Source of the DNA: Klenkia soli
GTDB taxonomy: Bacteria; Actinomycetota; Actinomycetes; Mycobacteriales; Geodermatophilaceae
DNA: 64,000 bases
Reading direction: 5' to 3'
Assembly (NCBI RefSeq): GCF_900103975.1
Contig: NZ_FNIR01000015.1
Location: 62,001 to 126,000, forward strand
Shown here: positions 31,858-40,610 of the stretch, piece after piece
Numbering within the stretch: position 1 is the stretch's first letter
Layout: every line of letters begins with the position of its first letter
Made by a program: the position numbers and the translations under genes
Notes under the pieces: generated by a model
What the model was told of the DNA's origin: nothing
What the model saw: only the letters and a program-made list of their open reading frames with translations
Databases searched by the model: none

Positions 31858-33164
31858 AGACCCAGCTGCCCGGGCAGGTCCAGCCGGCGGACCTTGCCGG
31901 TGGAGGTGCGCGGCAGCTCGTCGAGCCGGTGGGTCGACTTGGGCCGCTTGGCCGGGGCGAGCCGCTCCCGGGCCCAGGCGGCCAGCTCCGCGGGGGTCGG
32001 CGTCCCGACGTAGGCCGCGACCACCCGCTGACCCCAGTCGTCGTCGGGCACCCCGAACACCGCGGACTCCACCACGTCGGGGTGGGCGTCGAGCACCTCC
32101 TCGACCTCGGCGGGGTAGACGTTCACCCCGCCGGAGATGACCAGGTCCTCGCGGCGGCCGTCCAGCCAGACGGTGCCGTCGTCGTCCACCCGGCCCAGGT
32201 CGCCGACGGTCACCCGGTCGCCGTCCCACGCCGCCGCGGTCTTGTCGGGGGCCCGCCAGTACTCGAACCGGGCCCACCGCGGTACGGCGCACCACAGCTG
32301 GCCGCGGTCGTCGGTGGTCAGCGTGCGGCCGGGGCGGGCGCGGCCGACGCTGCCGGGGTGGGCCAGCCAGTCGTCGGTGGTGCAGACGGTGAACTGGACC
32401 TCGGTGGACCCGTAGAACTCGTGGACGGCGCCGTCCGGGAGAGCCGCGATGACCGCGCGCTTGACCGGCTCGGGGCACGGCGCGCCGGCGTGGGCGAGCA
32501 CCCGGAAGCCGGACCAGTCGACGTCCTCGCGCAGCAGCCGTTGCAGGTGGGTGGGCACGCAGAAGGTCGTGGTGGGGCCCAGCTCGGTGATGACCCGGGC
32601 GGCCCGCGCTGCGTCGAAGGGGCCCGGGAGCAGCACCTCGCCGCCGGCCAGCAGGGTGTGGACCGCGAACCGCAGCGGTGCGGAGTGGTGCAGCGGCGAG
32701 AGCACCAGGTGCCGGTCGGCCGGGCCGAAGCCCCACAGGTCGATCTCCTCGCGGGCCAGCTCTTCCGCGTCCTCGTGGGTCAGGACGCCGGACCACACGC
32801 CCTTGCGCCGTCCGGTCGTGCCCGACGTGTAGTGCATGGGTCGGGCCAGCGGGAACGGCGCGAGGTCGGCATCGTGCTCCCCCAGCAGCTGACCGGGGTC
32901 GTCGCCGACGTCCAGTGCCGGGTCGGCGTCGGCCACCAGCTCGGCGCGTTCCCCGGTCGGCAGCGCCGGGTCGAGCACGACCGGGACGACGCCGGTGCGC
33001 AGCGCGCCGAGGACGACGGCCAGCAGCGCCGGGGACGCGCTCGCGGAGACCACGAGCCGCTCCCCCGCGCCGATGCCGCGGGCGGCCAACTCCCCGGCGA
33101 CCCGTCGCTGGTCGACCTCGCTGTCGGCGGCCCGGACGACGGGCACCTCGGTGTGCGCGCTCAT
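31854..33164 (-). CDS. AMP-forming acyl-CoA synthetase/ligase (ANL superfamily)
   Basis: A 436-residue enzyme from ATG 33164. ANL motifs are in order: HYTSGTTGRRKGV (phosphate loop), EFYGSTEVQ (A5), GDLGRVDDDGTVWLDGR (A7/A8), DLVISGGVNVYPAEVE (hinge) and RTSTGKVRR with the catalytic Lys. It is shorter than the usual 500 or more residues because the N-terminal region before the A3 motif is only about 130 residues. The substrate is not predictable; a carboxylic acid activated to an acyl-adenylate and CoA thioester is expected. First gene of the operon leading to the barrel protein and the GMC oxidoreductase. Confidence 0.85.
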   Translation of the reverse strand: MSAHTEVPVVRAADSEVDQRRVAGELAARGIGAGERLVVSASASPALLAVVLGALRTGVVPVVLDPALPTGERAELVADADPALDVGDDPGQLLGEHDADLAPFPLARPMHYTSGTTGRRKGVWSGVLTHEDAEELAREEIDLWGFGPADRHLVLSPLHHSAPLRFAVHTLLAGGEVLLPGPFDAARAARVITELGPTTTFCVPTHLQRLLREDVDWSGFRVLAHAGAPCPEPVKRAVIAALPDGAVHEFYGSTEVQFTVCTTDDWLAHPGSVGRARPGRTLTTDDRGQLWCAVPRWARFEYWRAPDKTAAAWDGDRVTVGDLGRVDDDGTVWLDGRREDLVISGGVNVYPAEVEEVLDAHPDVVESAVFGVPDDDWGQRVVAAYVGTPTPAELAAWARERLAPAKRPKSTHRLDELPRTSTGKVRRLDLPGQLGL

Positions 33165-33189
33165 CAGCAGAGCGTGGCACGCCCCGGGC

Positions 33190-33423
33190 TCAGCGCCTCC
33201 CGTTGCGGCGGCTCCAGCTGCTCCAGGACACGTCCTGGTTGTACGGGTTCCCGAGGATCTCGGCGTCCCGCCGTCCCTCGCGCACCTGGTAGGAGATGTC
33301 CCCGGAGTGGGTCACGCCCGACCCCCGTCGCCGGACCGCCCGGTCCATGCGCCAGCTGATCGCCAGCAGGACGACGACGACCCCGACCACCGCTGCCCAG
33401 AAGACCATGGCCGAGTGTGGCAC
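33190..33423 (-). CDS. Small single-pass membrane protein
   Basis: A 77-residue protein from GTG 33423 (an internal ATG at 33408 is an alternative). One membrane helix (VFWAAVVGVVVVLLAISW) near the N-terminus is followed by a charged Arg-rich tail with SGDISYQVREGRRDAEILG. No catalytic motif; family not recognised. It lies between the MBL-hydrolase gene and the AMP-ligase gene on the same strand with short gaps, so it may be read from either transcript. Confidence 0.65.
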   Translation of the reverse strand: MPHSAMVFWAAVVGVVVVLLAISWRMDRAVRRRGSGVTHSGDISYQVREGRRDAEILGNPYNQDVSWSSWSRRNGRR

Positions 33424-33441
33424 CCACCAGCCGGTCCGGGC

Positions 33442-34311
33442 TCACGCCAGCCGCCAGCTGTCGTCGGCGCCGCGCACCACCTGCCCGGTCGCCGACAGCT
33501 TCGCCAGCGTCGCGCGGGTCGACTGCTCCGCGGCCGGCCACACGGCCTGCGGCACCTCCGCGTACACGTGGGCCACCAGCTCGCGCACCGTGCGCGCCTC
33601 GGGCAGCAGCGCCTCGAGCAGCTGCCACTCCCGGTAGGCCCGGTGCGCCGTGTAGAAGTCCAGCACGGCCCCGACGTCCTCGGTCAGCTCCGGGCCGTGC
33701 CCGCAGTACAGCGACGAGGGTCCCAACCGGTGCACGCGCCGCAGCGAGTCCAGGTAGGCCAGGACGTCGCCCTCCGGGTGCGTCACCACCGACGTCCCGC
33801 GCCCGAGCACGTGGTCCCCCACCAGCACCGACCCCGACGCCGTGCGGAAGGCCAGGTGGTCCCGGGTGTGCCCGGGGGTGGCCACGACGTCCAGCGAGGT
33901 ACCGGCCAGGGTGACGGTGTCGCCGTCGGCCAGCACCCGTCCCCCCGGACCGGCCACGTCGCCCGATCCCGCGGCCACCTGCACGCCGAACCGGGCCGCC
34001 CACGGCAGCGCCGCCTCGGCGTGGTCGCCGTGGTGGTGGGTCACCAGGACCGCGACCACCTCGGCGTCCCGCGCGGCCAGCACCTCGCGCACGGCGGCCA
34101 GGTGCGCGTCGTCGTCGGGACCGGGGTCGACGACGACGACCTGCCCGCTGCCCGGCGCCCCCACCAGGTAGGTGTTGGTGCCGTCCAGGGTCATCGGCGA
34201 CGGGTTCGGGGCCAGCAGCCGGGTCACCAGCGGCTCGGGCTCGGCGATGCGGGGCAGCTCGCCGGGGGCCGGCAGCGACCAGCTGCGGCGGGGGTCGACC
34301 GGGGCGTCCAC
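33442..34311 (-). CDS. MBL-fold metallo-hydrolase with C-terminal winged helix (LACTB2-like)
   Basis: A 289-residue enzyme from GTG 34311, placed six bases after TACCGT. Metal-binding motifs are THHHGDHAEAA, GHTRDH and GDHVLG, with a final CGHGPEL His. The C-terminal 80 residues (REWQLLEALLPEARTVRELVAHVY and following) form a small winged-helix-like domain typical of LACTB2/glyoxalase II-like hydrolases. NTYLVG early on is also typical. Probable thioester or nucleic-acid hydrolase; substrate unknown. Divergent from the tandem lipoproteins. Confidence 0.85.
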   Translation of the reverse strand: MDAPVDPRRSWSLPAPGELPRIAEPEPLVTRLLAPNPSPMTLDGTNTYLVGAPGSGQVVVVDPGPDDDAHLAAVREVLAARDAEVVAVLVTHHHGDHAEAALPWAARFGVQVAAGSGDVAGPGGRVLADGDTVTLAGTSLDVVATPGHTRDHLAFRTASGSVLVGDHVLGRGTSVVTHPEGDVLAYLDSLRRVHRLGPSSLYCGHGPELTEDVGAVLDFYTAHRAYREWQLLEALLPEARTVRELVAHVYAEVPQAVWPAAEQSTRATLAKLSATGQVVRGADDSWRLA

Positions 34312-34317
34312 GCAGCG

Positions 34318-34411
34318 ACGGTAGCCAGGTGGGGTCCACCCGGCCCGCCGTGCCCACCGGACACCCCGGGTGCAGCGGGTCCGTCGACGTCGCACAGCTG
34401 GTCCGTAGCCT
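34318..34411. promoter_or_regulatory. Divergent leaderless promoters (MBL hydrolase and lipoprotein)
   Basis: Minus-strand TACCGT (34318-34323) lies six bases before GTG 34311; plus-strand TAGCCT (34406-34411) lies six bases before ATG 34418. Both fit TANNNT -10 boxes of leaderless mRNAs. No clear -35 boxes are seen. Confidence 0.55.
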
Positions 34412-34417
34412 GGCCGC

Positions 34418-34939
34418 ATGCGTCTGACGACCCCCCTGAAGTCCGCCCTGTCCGCGGCCGCTGCGCTCGCCCTGCTCACCGCCTGCGGTGGTGGTTCGGA
34501 CGACACCGCCCAGGCCTCCTCGTCCTCCTCGGCCTCGTCGTCCGCCAGCAGCTCGGCCGAGGAGACCTCGCAGGCCCCCGACGCCGAGGCCGCCGCCTTC
34601 TGCGCCGACGCCGAAGCCGCGTTCGCCGGGCTGAGCGACGTCAGCACCAGCACCGACCCCACCACCCTCCTCGACTCCTTCGCGCAGGCGTCCCAGCAGC
34701 TCAGCGCGGTCGAGCCGCCCGCCGAGATCGCGGACTCGTGGAACACGCTCACCGGCGCGCTGGCCGACGCCGTCACCAGCGTCCAGGGCGTGGACCTGAC
34801 CACCCCCGAGGGCCAGCAGGCCTTCACCGAGGCCTTCTCCGTCCTCGAGACCACCGGCTCCTCGGCCCAGGCCGAGGTCGGCTCCTACCTCCACGCCAAC
34901 TGCGACCTGCCCACCGGGTCCGCCGCCCCGACCAGCTGA
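34418..34939 (+). CDS. Lipoprotein, tandem copy 1
   Basis: A 173-residue lipoprotein with lipobox LLTAC, then GGGSDDTAQ and a Ser/Ala-rich linker to about residue 55. The mature domain is helical with two Cys (AAAFCADAE and ANCDLPT) likely disulfide-bonded. It is a clear paralogue of the gene 16 bases downstream: signal peptide, TACGGGSDDTA, TPEGQQAF and NCDLPT...SAAPTS are shared. No family recognised; the domain may be a small helical ligand-binding or structural module on the outer face of the membrane. Confidence 0.8.
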   Translation: MRLTTPLKSALSAAAALALLTACGGGSDDTAQASSSSSASSSASSSAEETSQAPDAEAAAFCADAEAAFAGLSDVSTSTDPTTLLDSFAQASQQLSAVEPPAEIADSWNTLTGALADAVTSVQGVDLTTPEGQQAFTEAFSVLETTGSSAQAEVGSYLHANCDLPTGSAAPTS

Positions 34940-34955
34940 TCCGGAGACGACCACC

Positions 34956-35474
34956 GTGCGCATCACCACCCCCGTGAGGACCACCCTCTCCGCGGCTGCC
35001 GCCCTCGCCCTGCTCACCGCCTGCGGCGGCGGCTCGGACGACACCGCGGCCGCCTCGACCAGCGGGTCCTCCTCCGCGGCGGCCACCAGCTCCAGCGCCG
35101 CCCAGGACGACACCGACAGCGAGGCCCAGGCCTTCTGCTCCGAGGCGCAGGGCGCGTTCAGCGACCTGCAGTCCGCGACCACCAGCGCGGACCCCTCCGC
35201 CATCCCCGCGCTGTTCGCCGAGGCGTCCGCGAAGCTGGACACCATCCAGCCCCCGGCCGAGATCAGCGAGCCCTGGGGCGTGCTGACCGCGGCCCTGGAC
35301 ACCGCCGTGGCCAACGTGCAGGGCCTTGACCTGAACACCCCCGAGGGCCAGCAGGCCTTCGTCACCGAGTTCACCCAGCTCCAGAACACGGCCACCGACG
35401 CCCAGGCCGAGGTCGAGTCCTACGTGACCGCCAACTGCGACCTCCCCACCGAGAGCGCCGCGCCGACCAGCTAG
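34956..35474 (+). CDS. Lipoprotein, tandem copy 2
   Basis: A 172-residue lipoprotein from GTG 34956 with CCGGAG ten bases upstream. Lipobox LLTAC followed by the same GGGSDDTA start as its neighbour, a Ser/Thr/Ala linker and a helical domain with Cys in QAFCSEAQ and ANCDLPT. Recent tandem duplication is evident; the linkers have diverged most. Expressed with copy 1 from the leaderless promoter before it. Function unknown. Confidence 0.8.
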   Translation: MRITTPVRTTLSAAAALALLTACGGGSDDTAAASTSGSSSAAATSSSAAQDDTDSEAQAFCSEAQGAFSDLQSATTSADPSAIPALFAEASAKLDTIQPPAEISEPWGVLTAALDTAVANVQGLDLNTPEGQQAFVTEFTQLQNTATDAQAEVESYVTANCDLPTESAAPTS

Positions 35475-35487
35475 TCGGCATCCGCCT

Positions 35488-35519
35488 GCGGCGTCAGCAG
35501 CCCCGGATGCTGACGCCGC
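35488..35519. terminator. Hairpin at convergent lipoprotein/M23 gene ends
   Basis: Arms GCGGCGTCAGCA (35488-35499) and TGCTGACGCCGC (35508-35519) pair perfectly around an eight-base loop. The hairpin starts 13 bases after the lipoprotein stop and overlaps the last codons and stop of the M23 gene, so it can end transcription on both strands. Confidence 0.75.
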
Positions 35520-36753
35520 GGGCGGACATCCACGGCACGGGGTCGACCGCGCCGCTGTACATCGCACCGCTGGGGTGCACCTCGAAGTGCAGGTGGGGCC
35601 CGGTCGACTGGCCCTCGTTGCCCACGTCGGCGATCTGCTCGCCGGCCTGCACCCGGTCACCGGCGGCCACGTAGTACCGGCTGACGTGGCCGTACACGGT
35701 CACCGCGCCGTCGGAGCCCAGGACGTAGACCGCCTGGCCGAAGCCGGTGGCCGCGCCGGCCCGCTGCACGGTGCCCGCGGTGGCGGCGTAGACCGGCGTG
35801 CCGATCGGGGCGGCGATGTCCACGCCGTTGTGCGAGGTGCCCCAGCGGGCACCGAAGCAGCTGCTGGTCCGACCGGCGGCCGGCAGCACGTAGCCCGCCT
35901 GGGCGGACGACGGCTGGCTGCGGGCGGTCGACGCGGCGGATGCCGCCGCGGCGGCGGCCGCCTGCTGCGCCTGGGCCGCGGCGGCCTCCTCGGCGGCCTT
36001 CTGGTGCAGCCACGCCTGGTAGGCGTCGCGAGCACCCTGCAGCGACAGCAGCTGCACCTGCGCGGCCTGCAGCTGGGCGTCGTAGTCGGCCTTCTCGGCG
36101 CTGACCGTGGCGAAGACCGACTGCTGGGCGGCCACCTGCGAGTCGGCCGTGCTCTTCGCGTCGGCCGCGGTCTGCTCGGCCGCGGACTGCTGGGCGAGGG
36201 CCTGCCGGGCGGCCGAGTCGGCGTTGGCCTGGGCGATCTGCGCCACCTGGAACTCGCCGAGGACGTCGACCTGGTTCTCGGCGACCCAGTCGAGCATCGC
36301 GGCGCGCTGGATCAGCTCGCCGGGCCCGGAGGCGTCCAGCAGCGCTGCCGTGCTGGTCAGCGTCGCGCCGTTCATGTAGCTGTCGCGCGAGAAGACGGAG
36401 ATGCGGCCCTGCGCGGCGTCGACCTGCGCGGTGGCCGCGGCGAGCTCGGCGGCGGTCTGGTCGGCCGCGGCCTGCGCGACCGCCAGGGCCTCCTGGGCGG
36501 CCTCGTACGCGATGCCGGCCGACTCGGCCTGCACCTGGGCCTGCTCGAGCTGGGCCTGCGCGGCGGCGGCCAGCCCGGCGATCCGCCCGACCTCGGCGGC
36601 CGCGGCGTCCTGGGCCGCCTGGGCCGAGGAGATCTCGCCGTCGCTGGGGTTGCCCGGCGCGGGGGGTGCCGCGACGGCGGGACCGGCCCAGCCGACGACG
36701 ACGGCAGCCGCCAGCACGGCGACGAGCGTGGTGCGCAGCGGGTGCTGCGACAT
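35494..36753 (-). CDS. Secreted M23 (LytM) peptidoglycan endopeptidase with coiled-coil domain
   Basis: A 419-residue protein from ATG 36753 (GGGAG nine bases upstream; the longer frame lacks a signal). Signal peptide ends near AVAA (about residue 29). Residues 40-270 are an Ala/Gln-rich coiled coil, as in PcsB/RipA-type regulators. The C-terminal domain has the M23 zinc motif HNGVDIA, the catalytic VYGHVSRYY and HLHFEVHP, so it should be an active zinc D,L- or D,D-endopeptidase for cell-wall hydrolysis. It lies downstream of a sugar ABC operon on the same strand but 168 bases away, so it probably has its own promoter. Confidence 0.92.
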   Translation of the reverse strand: MSQHPLRTTLVAVLAAAVVVGWAGPAVAAPPAPGNPSDGEISSAQAAQDAAAAEVGRIAGLAAAAQAQLEQAQVQAESAGIAYEAAQEALAVAQAAADQTAAELAAATAQVDAAQGRISVFSRDSYMNGATLTSTAALLDASGPGELIQRAAMLDWVAENQVDVLGEFQVAQIAQANADSAARQALAQQSAAEQTAADAKSTADSQVAAQQSVFATVSAEKADYDAQLQAAQVQLLSLQGARDAYQAWLHQKAAEEAAAAQAQQAAAAAAASAASTARSQPSSAQAGYVLPAAGRTSSCFGARWGTSHNGVDIAAPIGTPVYAATAGTVQRAGAATGFGQAVYVLGSDGAVTVYGHVSRYYVAAGDRVQAGEQIADVGNEGQSTGPHLHFEVHPSGAMYSGAVDPVPWMSARGVSIRGC

Positions 36754-36921
36754 GGTGGGGCTCCCTGGGGAAGAGGGACGGCGTTCGAGCCGGGAGGACT
36801 GTCCCACCCGCCCCACGAGTCACACGCGCAACACGCCGGGGCAGCCTGGACTGGTCCGTCACGACCCGTACGTGGCTGTCCCACTCCCATCGACACGGAA
36901 CCGGACCAGCTTGAATCCCGG

Positions 36922-37716
36922 TCAGCCGATCAGGGGATCGCGCTCCAGCTCGTGCGCCAGCGCGTCCAGCTCGGCCCCGCCGGACATCAGGGTGACCAGC
37001 TCGTCCCGGCTGATCTGCGCCTTCTCGCGCTCGGCGATGCTCCGCCCGCGGCGCAGCACCAGGAACCGGTCACCCACCGGGTAGGCGTGGTGCGGGTTGT
37101 GGGTGATGAAGACGACCCCGAGCCCGCGCTCGCGTGCCGCGGCGATGTAGCGCAGCACGATCCCGGACTGGCGGACGCCGAGGGCGGCCGTGGGCTCGTC
37201 GAGGATCAGCACCCGGGCGCCGAAGTGCACCGCGCGCGCGATGGCCACGCACTGCCGCTCGCCGCCGGACAGCGTGCCGATCGGCTGGTCGACGTCCCGC
37301 AGGTCGATGCCCATGGCGGCCAGCTCGTCCTTCGTCGTCCGCTTCATGAGGTCGACGTCCAGCAGCCGGAAGGGCCCCTTCCGGGGCTCCGAGCCGAGGA
37401 AGAAGTTCCGCCACACGGGCATCAGGGGGACGACGGCGAGGTCCTGGAACACGGTCGCGATGCCCAGCGCGAGCGCGTCGCGCGGGCTGGACATGTGCTG
37501 CTCGACGCCGTCGACGGCGTAGGTGCCCTCGGAGTGCTCGTGCGCCCCGGCCAGGACCTTGATGAAGGTGGACTTGCCGGCGCCGTTGTCGCCCAGCACG
37601 CAGGTCACCTCACCGGCCCGCACGGTCGTGGTGATGCCGCGCAGCGCGACGACGGAGCCGTAGGTCTTGCCGAGGTCGGTGACCTCGATCAGCGGCGCGG
37701 TCCTCGACGTCGTCAT
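36922..37716 (-). CDS. Sugar ABC transporter ATP-binding protein (FrcA-type)
   Basis: A 264-residue ATPase from ATG 37716, overlapping the permease stop (ATGA). Walker [11 protein letters not shown]-loop FQDLAVVP, signature LSGGERQ, Walker [11 protein letters not shown] and the switch His (FITHN) are all intact. A single nucleotide-binding domain (not the two-domain RbsA form) is characteristic of FrcA-like carbohydrate importers of the CUT2 class. Last gene of a four-gene operon gntR - binding protein - permease - ATPase. Confidence 0.92.
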   Translation of the reverse strand: MTTSRTAPLIEVTDLGKTYGSVVALRGITTTVRAGEVTCVLGDNGAGKSTFIKVLAGAHEHSEGTYAVDGVEQHMSSPRDALALGIATVFQDLAVVPLMPVWRNFFLGSEPRKGPFRLLDVDLMKRTTKDELAAMGIDLRDVDQPIGTLSGGERQCVAIARAVHFGARVLILDEPTAALGVRQSGIVLRYIAAARERGLGVVFITHNPHHAYPVGDRFLVLRRGRSIAEREKAQISRDELVTLMSGGAELDALAHELERDPLIG

Positions 37717-38756
37717 CGCATGCGCTCCGCCCGGGTGCGGACCCAGTTGTTGACCAGCACCGCGGCCAGCAGCATCACGCCGAGGAAGGCGTAGAGCCAG
37801 TTGCTGTCCCAGCCGGCGTAGACCACGCCCTGCCGGGTCATGCCGTAGATCAGCGCGCCCAGCGCGGCACCCACGGCCGAGCCGTAGCCGCCGGTGAGCA
37901 GGCACCCGCCCACCACCGCGCAGATGATGTAGATGAACTCGTCGCCCACACCGGTCGAGCTCTGCACGGTCGAGGACTGGAAGAGGCTGATCATGCCGAC
38001 CAGCCACCCCGCCGCCGCCGTGGTCATGAACAGCCCGATCTTCGTGCGGGCCACGGGCACACCGGTCGCGCGGGCGCTGGACTGCGCGCCGCCCACGGCG
38101 AACACCCAGTTGCCGGCCCGGGTGCGCAGCAGCACCAGGGTGGCGACCGCGGTGACCGCCAGGAACCAGAGCACCGACACCGAGATGCTGGCGCCCCCGA
38201 TCGCGATCGTGCCGCCGAACACCGGCCGTACCGAGTCGAAGTTCGGCACCTTCGCGAACCCCTGGACGGCGACCTGCCCGTAGACCAGCTTGACCAGCGC
38301 GAGGTCCAGCCCTTGGAGCACGAAAAACGTGCCCAGCGTGACGATGAAGCTGGGCAGCCCGGTGCGTACGACGAGGACCCCGTTCAGGGCACCGACGGCC
38401 AGCGCGACCACCAGCGCCAGCAGCACCGCGACCCAGACGTTGAGCCCGAAGCCGGTGGTGGTCACCCCGACCAGCAGGCCGGTGGCCCCGGTCATGGCCC
38501 CGGCGGACAGGTCGAACTCGCCGCCGATCATCAGCATCGCCACGGCGACGGCCATGATCCCGAAGCGGGAGGCCGAGTTCAGCCAGGTGCCCACGCCCGA
38601 GGGGGTGAGGAACTGGTCGGCCACCACGGTGAAGAACAGCAGGATCGCCAGCGCGGCGACCGCCGCCCCGACCTCGGGACGCCGCAGGACCCGCGTGGTC
38701 CGGCCGGTCGGGACCAGCCGCTCGTCGGCGTCCCGGGGTGGGGCGGTGGTGGTCAT
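37713..38756 (-). CDS. Sugar ABC transporter permease (CUT2/FrcC-type)
   Basis: A 347-residue membrane protein from ATG 38756, overlapping the binding-protein stop (ATGA). Eight to ten hydrophobic helices, with the RbsC/FrcC-family signature in [20 protein letters not shown] and [16 protein letters not shown], and the EAA-like cytosolic loop [15 protein letters not shown]. It forms the membrane channel of a carbohydrate importer with the adjacent ATPase. Substrate is not predictable from sequence. Confidence 0.92.
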   Translation of the reverse strand: MTTTAPPRDADERLVPTGRTTRVLRRPEVGAAVAALAILLFFTVVADQFLTPSGVGTWLNSASRFGIMAVAVAMLMIGGEFDLSAGAMTGATGLLVGVTTTGFGLNVWVAVLLALVVALAVGALNGVLVVRTGLPSFIVTLGTFFVLQGLDLALVKLVYGQVAVQGFAKVPNFDSVRPVFGGTIAIGGASISVSVLWFLAVTAVATLVLLRTRAGNWVFAVGGAQSSARATGVPVARTKIGLFMTTAAAGWLVGMISLFQSSTVQSSTGVGDEFIYIICAVVGGCLLTGGYGSAVGAALGALIYGMTRQGVVYAGWDSNWLYAFLGVMLLAAVLVNNWVRTRAERMR

Positions 38757-39724
38757 CGGGTGCCGTTGGCGGCGTACTGCGCGACCTCGGCGACGTTGTC
38801 CTGGGTGATGAAGGCCGGACCGGAGTTGACCGGCAGGCCACCGCCGACGACGTTGCCGTTGGTCGCGTAGAGCTGGAGGAAGGAGACCGGCAGGTAGCCC
38901 TGCAGGTAGGGCTGCTGGTCCACGGCGAAGGTGATGTCCCCGGCGGAGATCGCGTCGGTGACGTCGGCCGAGACGTCGAAGGTGTCGATCTCGGCCGAGG
39001 TGCCGGCGTCGGCCTGGGCCGAGACGGCCGCGACCGCGACCTGGCCCTGCAGCGCGAGCACCACGCCGACGTCGGGGTCGGACTGCAGCTTGGACAGGAT
39101 CGTGTCCTGCACCTGCGCGGTGTCGGTGCCGTCGACCTGCAGGTTCTCCACCGTGCCGCCGTAGGTCGACGCCACCGCCGAGCAGCGGTCCTCGAGGCCC
39201 ACGTTGCCGGCCTCGTGGATGACGCAGAGCACCTTGCCGGTCTGCCCCTCGTCGTTCAGCCGGGAGCCGACCGCCTCGCCGGCGGTGGTCTCGTCCTGCC
39301 CGACGTGGGTGATCGCGCCGAACTCGGCGGACTCGCTCTGCCCGGAGTTGATGGTGATGACCGGGATGCCGGCGGCGACCGCGGCCTCGACGGAGTCGCG
39401 CAGCCCGTCGGGGTTGGCCATCGAGACCACGATGCCGTCGACGCCCTGGGAGACGGCGTTGTCGATCAGCTCGGCCTGCCGGGTCGGGTCGGGGTCGCTG
39501 TTGTAGTCGACGGTGACGCCGAGGTCCTCGCCCGCCTGGTCGGCGCCCGAGCGGACGACGTCCCAGAACGTGTCGCCGGGCGCGCCGTGGGTGATGACGG
39601 CGATGTCGAGGTCCGCCGAGGCCGAGTCGGTCGACGACGAGTCCTCCTGACCGGTGCCGCTGCAGCCGCTGAGGGCCAGAACACCGGCGACGGCGAGCAC
39701 GCCGGCCGATCGGGTGATGCGCAC
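38753..39724 (-). CDS. Sugar ABC transporter substrate-binding lipoprotein
   Basis: A 323-residue lipoprotein from GTG 39724 with AGGAGAAG eight bases upstream. Lipobox LSGC, then a periplasmic-binding-protein type 1 fold: [48 protein letters not shown] and [15 protein letters not shown] match ribose/inositol/fructose-type binding proteins. It delivers substrate to the permease encoded directly downstream. Operon with the GntR regulator upstream suggests induction by the transported sugar or a derivative. Confidence 0.92.
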   Translation of the reverse strand: MRITRSAGVLAVAGVLALSGCSGTGQEDSSSTDSASADLDIAVITHGAPGDTFWDVVRSGADQAGEDLGVTVDYNSDPDPTRQAELIDNAVSQGVDGIVVSMANPDGLRDSVEAAVAAGIPVITINSGQSESAEFGAITHVGQDETTAGEAVGSRLNDEGQTGKVLCVIHEAGNVGLEDRCSAVASTYGGTVENLQVDGTDTAQVQDTILSKLQSDPDVGVVLALQGQVAVAAVSAQADAGTSAEIDTFDVSADVTDAISAGDITFAVDQQPYLQGYLPVSFLQLYATNGNVVGGGLPVNSGPAFITQDNVAEVAQYAANGTR

Positions 39725-39756
39725 GATGGTGCTTCTCCTTGCACGGGGAACAGGGC

Positions 39757-39787
39757 TTACCAGTGGATGAGTATGTATGCCCGATGC
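39757..39787 (-). promoter_or_regulatory. AT-rich gap between gntR and binding-protein gene
   Basis: The 63-base gap has an unusually AT-rich stretch with ATACATAC (about 39769-39777), which stands out from its surroundings. It may be an internal promoter or GntR operator. No palindrome is clear. Confidence 0.3.
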
Positions 39788-40546
39788 TCAGGGGGTCAGC
39801 AGGCTCATCTCGAAGCTGTACCGGCCGGCCACGTAGACGTGCCGCCCGAACTCCACCGGGGTGCCGTGCCGGTCGTAGGAGGTGCGCTCCATCGTGAGCA
39901 GGACGCCCCCCACCTCCTCGTCCAGCAGGTCGGCCTCGGGGGCGGTCGCGGTGCGCGCACCGATGACCTGCTTGGCCGAGTGCAGCACGATCCCCGAGGA
40001 CCGGATGTGGGCGTAGAGCCCGGTGCGCTGCAGCTCGTCGATGCCCAGCTCGAGCAGGCCGACGCGGAGCCAGTTGGTCAGCCGGGCGATCGGCCGCCCC
40101 CCGGCCGACCGCAGCCGGACCACCGTCACCGCGTCGATCCCCTCGGGGATGGCCAGGGCCCGGGAGATCTCCGGGTCGACCGGCCCGACGTCCAGCGAGA
40201 GGACCCGGGTGACCGGGTCCTGGTCGGCGCGGCGCAGCTCGTCGAAGCTGCTGGTGGGCTCGGGCGCCGGCAGCACCAGCGGCTGGCCCACCCGGGTGCC
40301 CGCACCGCGGCGGCGGACGATCAGCCCCTTCTCGACCAGGTAGCGCATCGCCTGGCGCAGCGTGGGGCGGGACAGGCCGAGCGAGTCGGCCAGCGCGACC
40401 TCGTTGTCCAACCGGGTGCCCGGCGGCAGGCGGCCGGAGGCGATGCCCTGCTCCAGGTAGCGCGCGACCTGCCGGTAGAGCGGCACCGGGCTCGTGCGGT
40501 CCAGCTGCAACCCGGCCACGAGGTCGGGCGTGTCGTCCCCCTCCAT
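39788..40546 (-). CDS. GntR-family transcriptional regulator (HutC/UTRA type)
   Basis: A 252-residue regulator from ATG 40546 with GAGGAA upstream. Winged helix-turn-helix at residues 15-85 ([17 protein letters not shown] ... [19 protein letters not shown] ... [10 protein letters not shown]), followed by a UTRA ligand-binding domain (RVLSLDVG ... LRVGLLELG ... [22 protein letters not shown]). First gene of the sugar ABC operon, so it probably controls that operon in response to a sugar metabolite. Divergent from valine dehydrogenase. Confidence 0.9.
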   Translation of the reverse strand: MEGDDTPDLVAGLQLDRTSPVPLYRQVARYLEQGIASGRLPPGTRLDNEVALADSLGLSRPTLRQAMRYLVEKGLIVRRRGAGTRVGQPLVLPAPEPTSSFDELRRADQDPVTRVLSLDVGPVDPEISRALAIPEGIDAVTVVRLRSAGGRPIARLTNWLRVGLLELGIDELQRTGLYAHIRSSGIVLHSAKQVIGARTATAPEADLLDEEVGGVLLTMERTSYDRHGTPVEFGRHVYVAGRYSFEMSLLTP

Positions 40547-40597
40547 CGCGTTCCTCCTCAGGACGACTCCCCTCAACCCTGGCACGTCGGCAGCTCG

Positions 40598-40603
40598 TAG
40601 TGT
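40598..40603 (+). promoter_or_regulatory. Leaderless -10 box for valine dehydrogenase
   Basis: TAGTGT lies seven bases before GTG 40611, fitting a TANNNT -10 with transcription starting at or next to the start codon. The gap from the divergent gntR gene is only 64 bases. Confidence 0.55.
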
Positions 40604-40610
40604 CGCGGAC

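Noticed and set aside
36754-36921. Possible c-di-AMP (ydaO) riboswitch before the M23 peptidase gene
   Set aside because: Such genes often have one and the 168-base leader has two GTGGGACAG repeats, but I could not match the conserved riboswitch core. A covariance-model search would decide.
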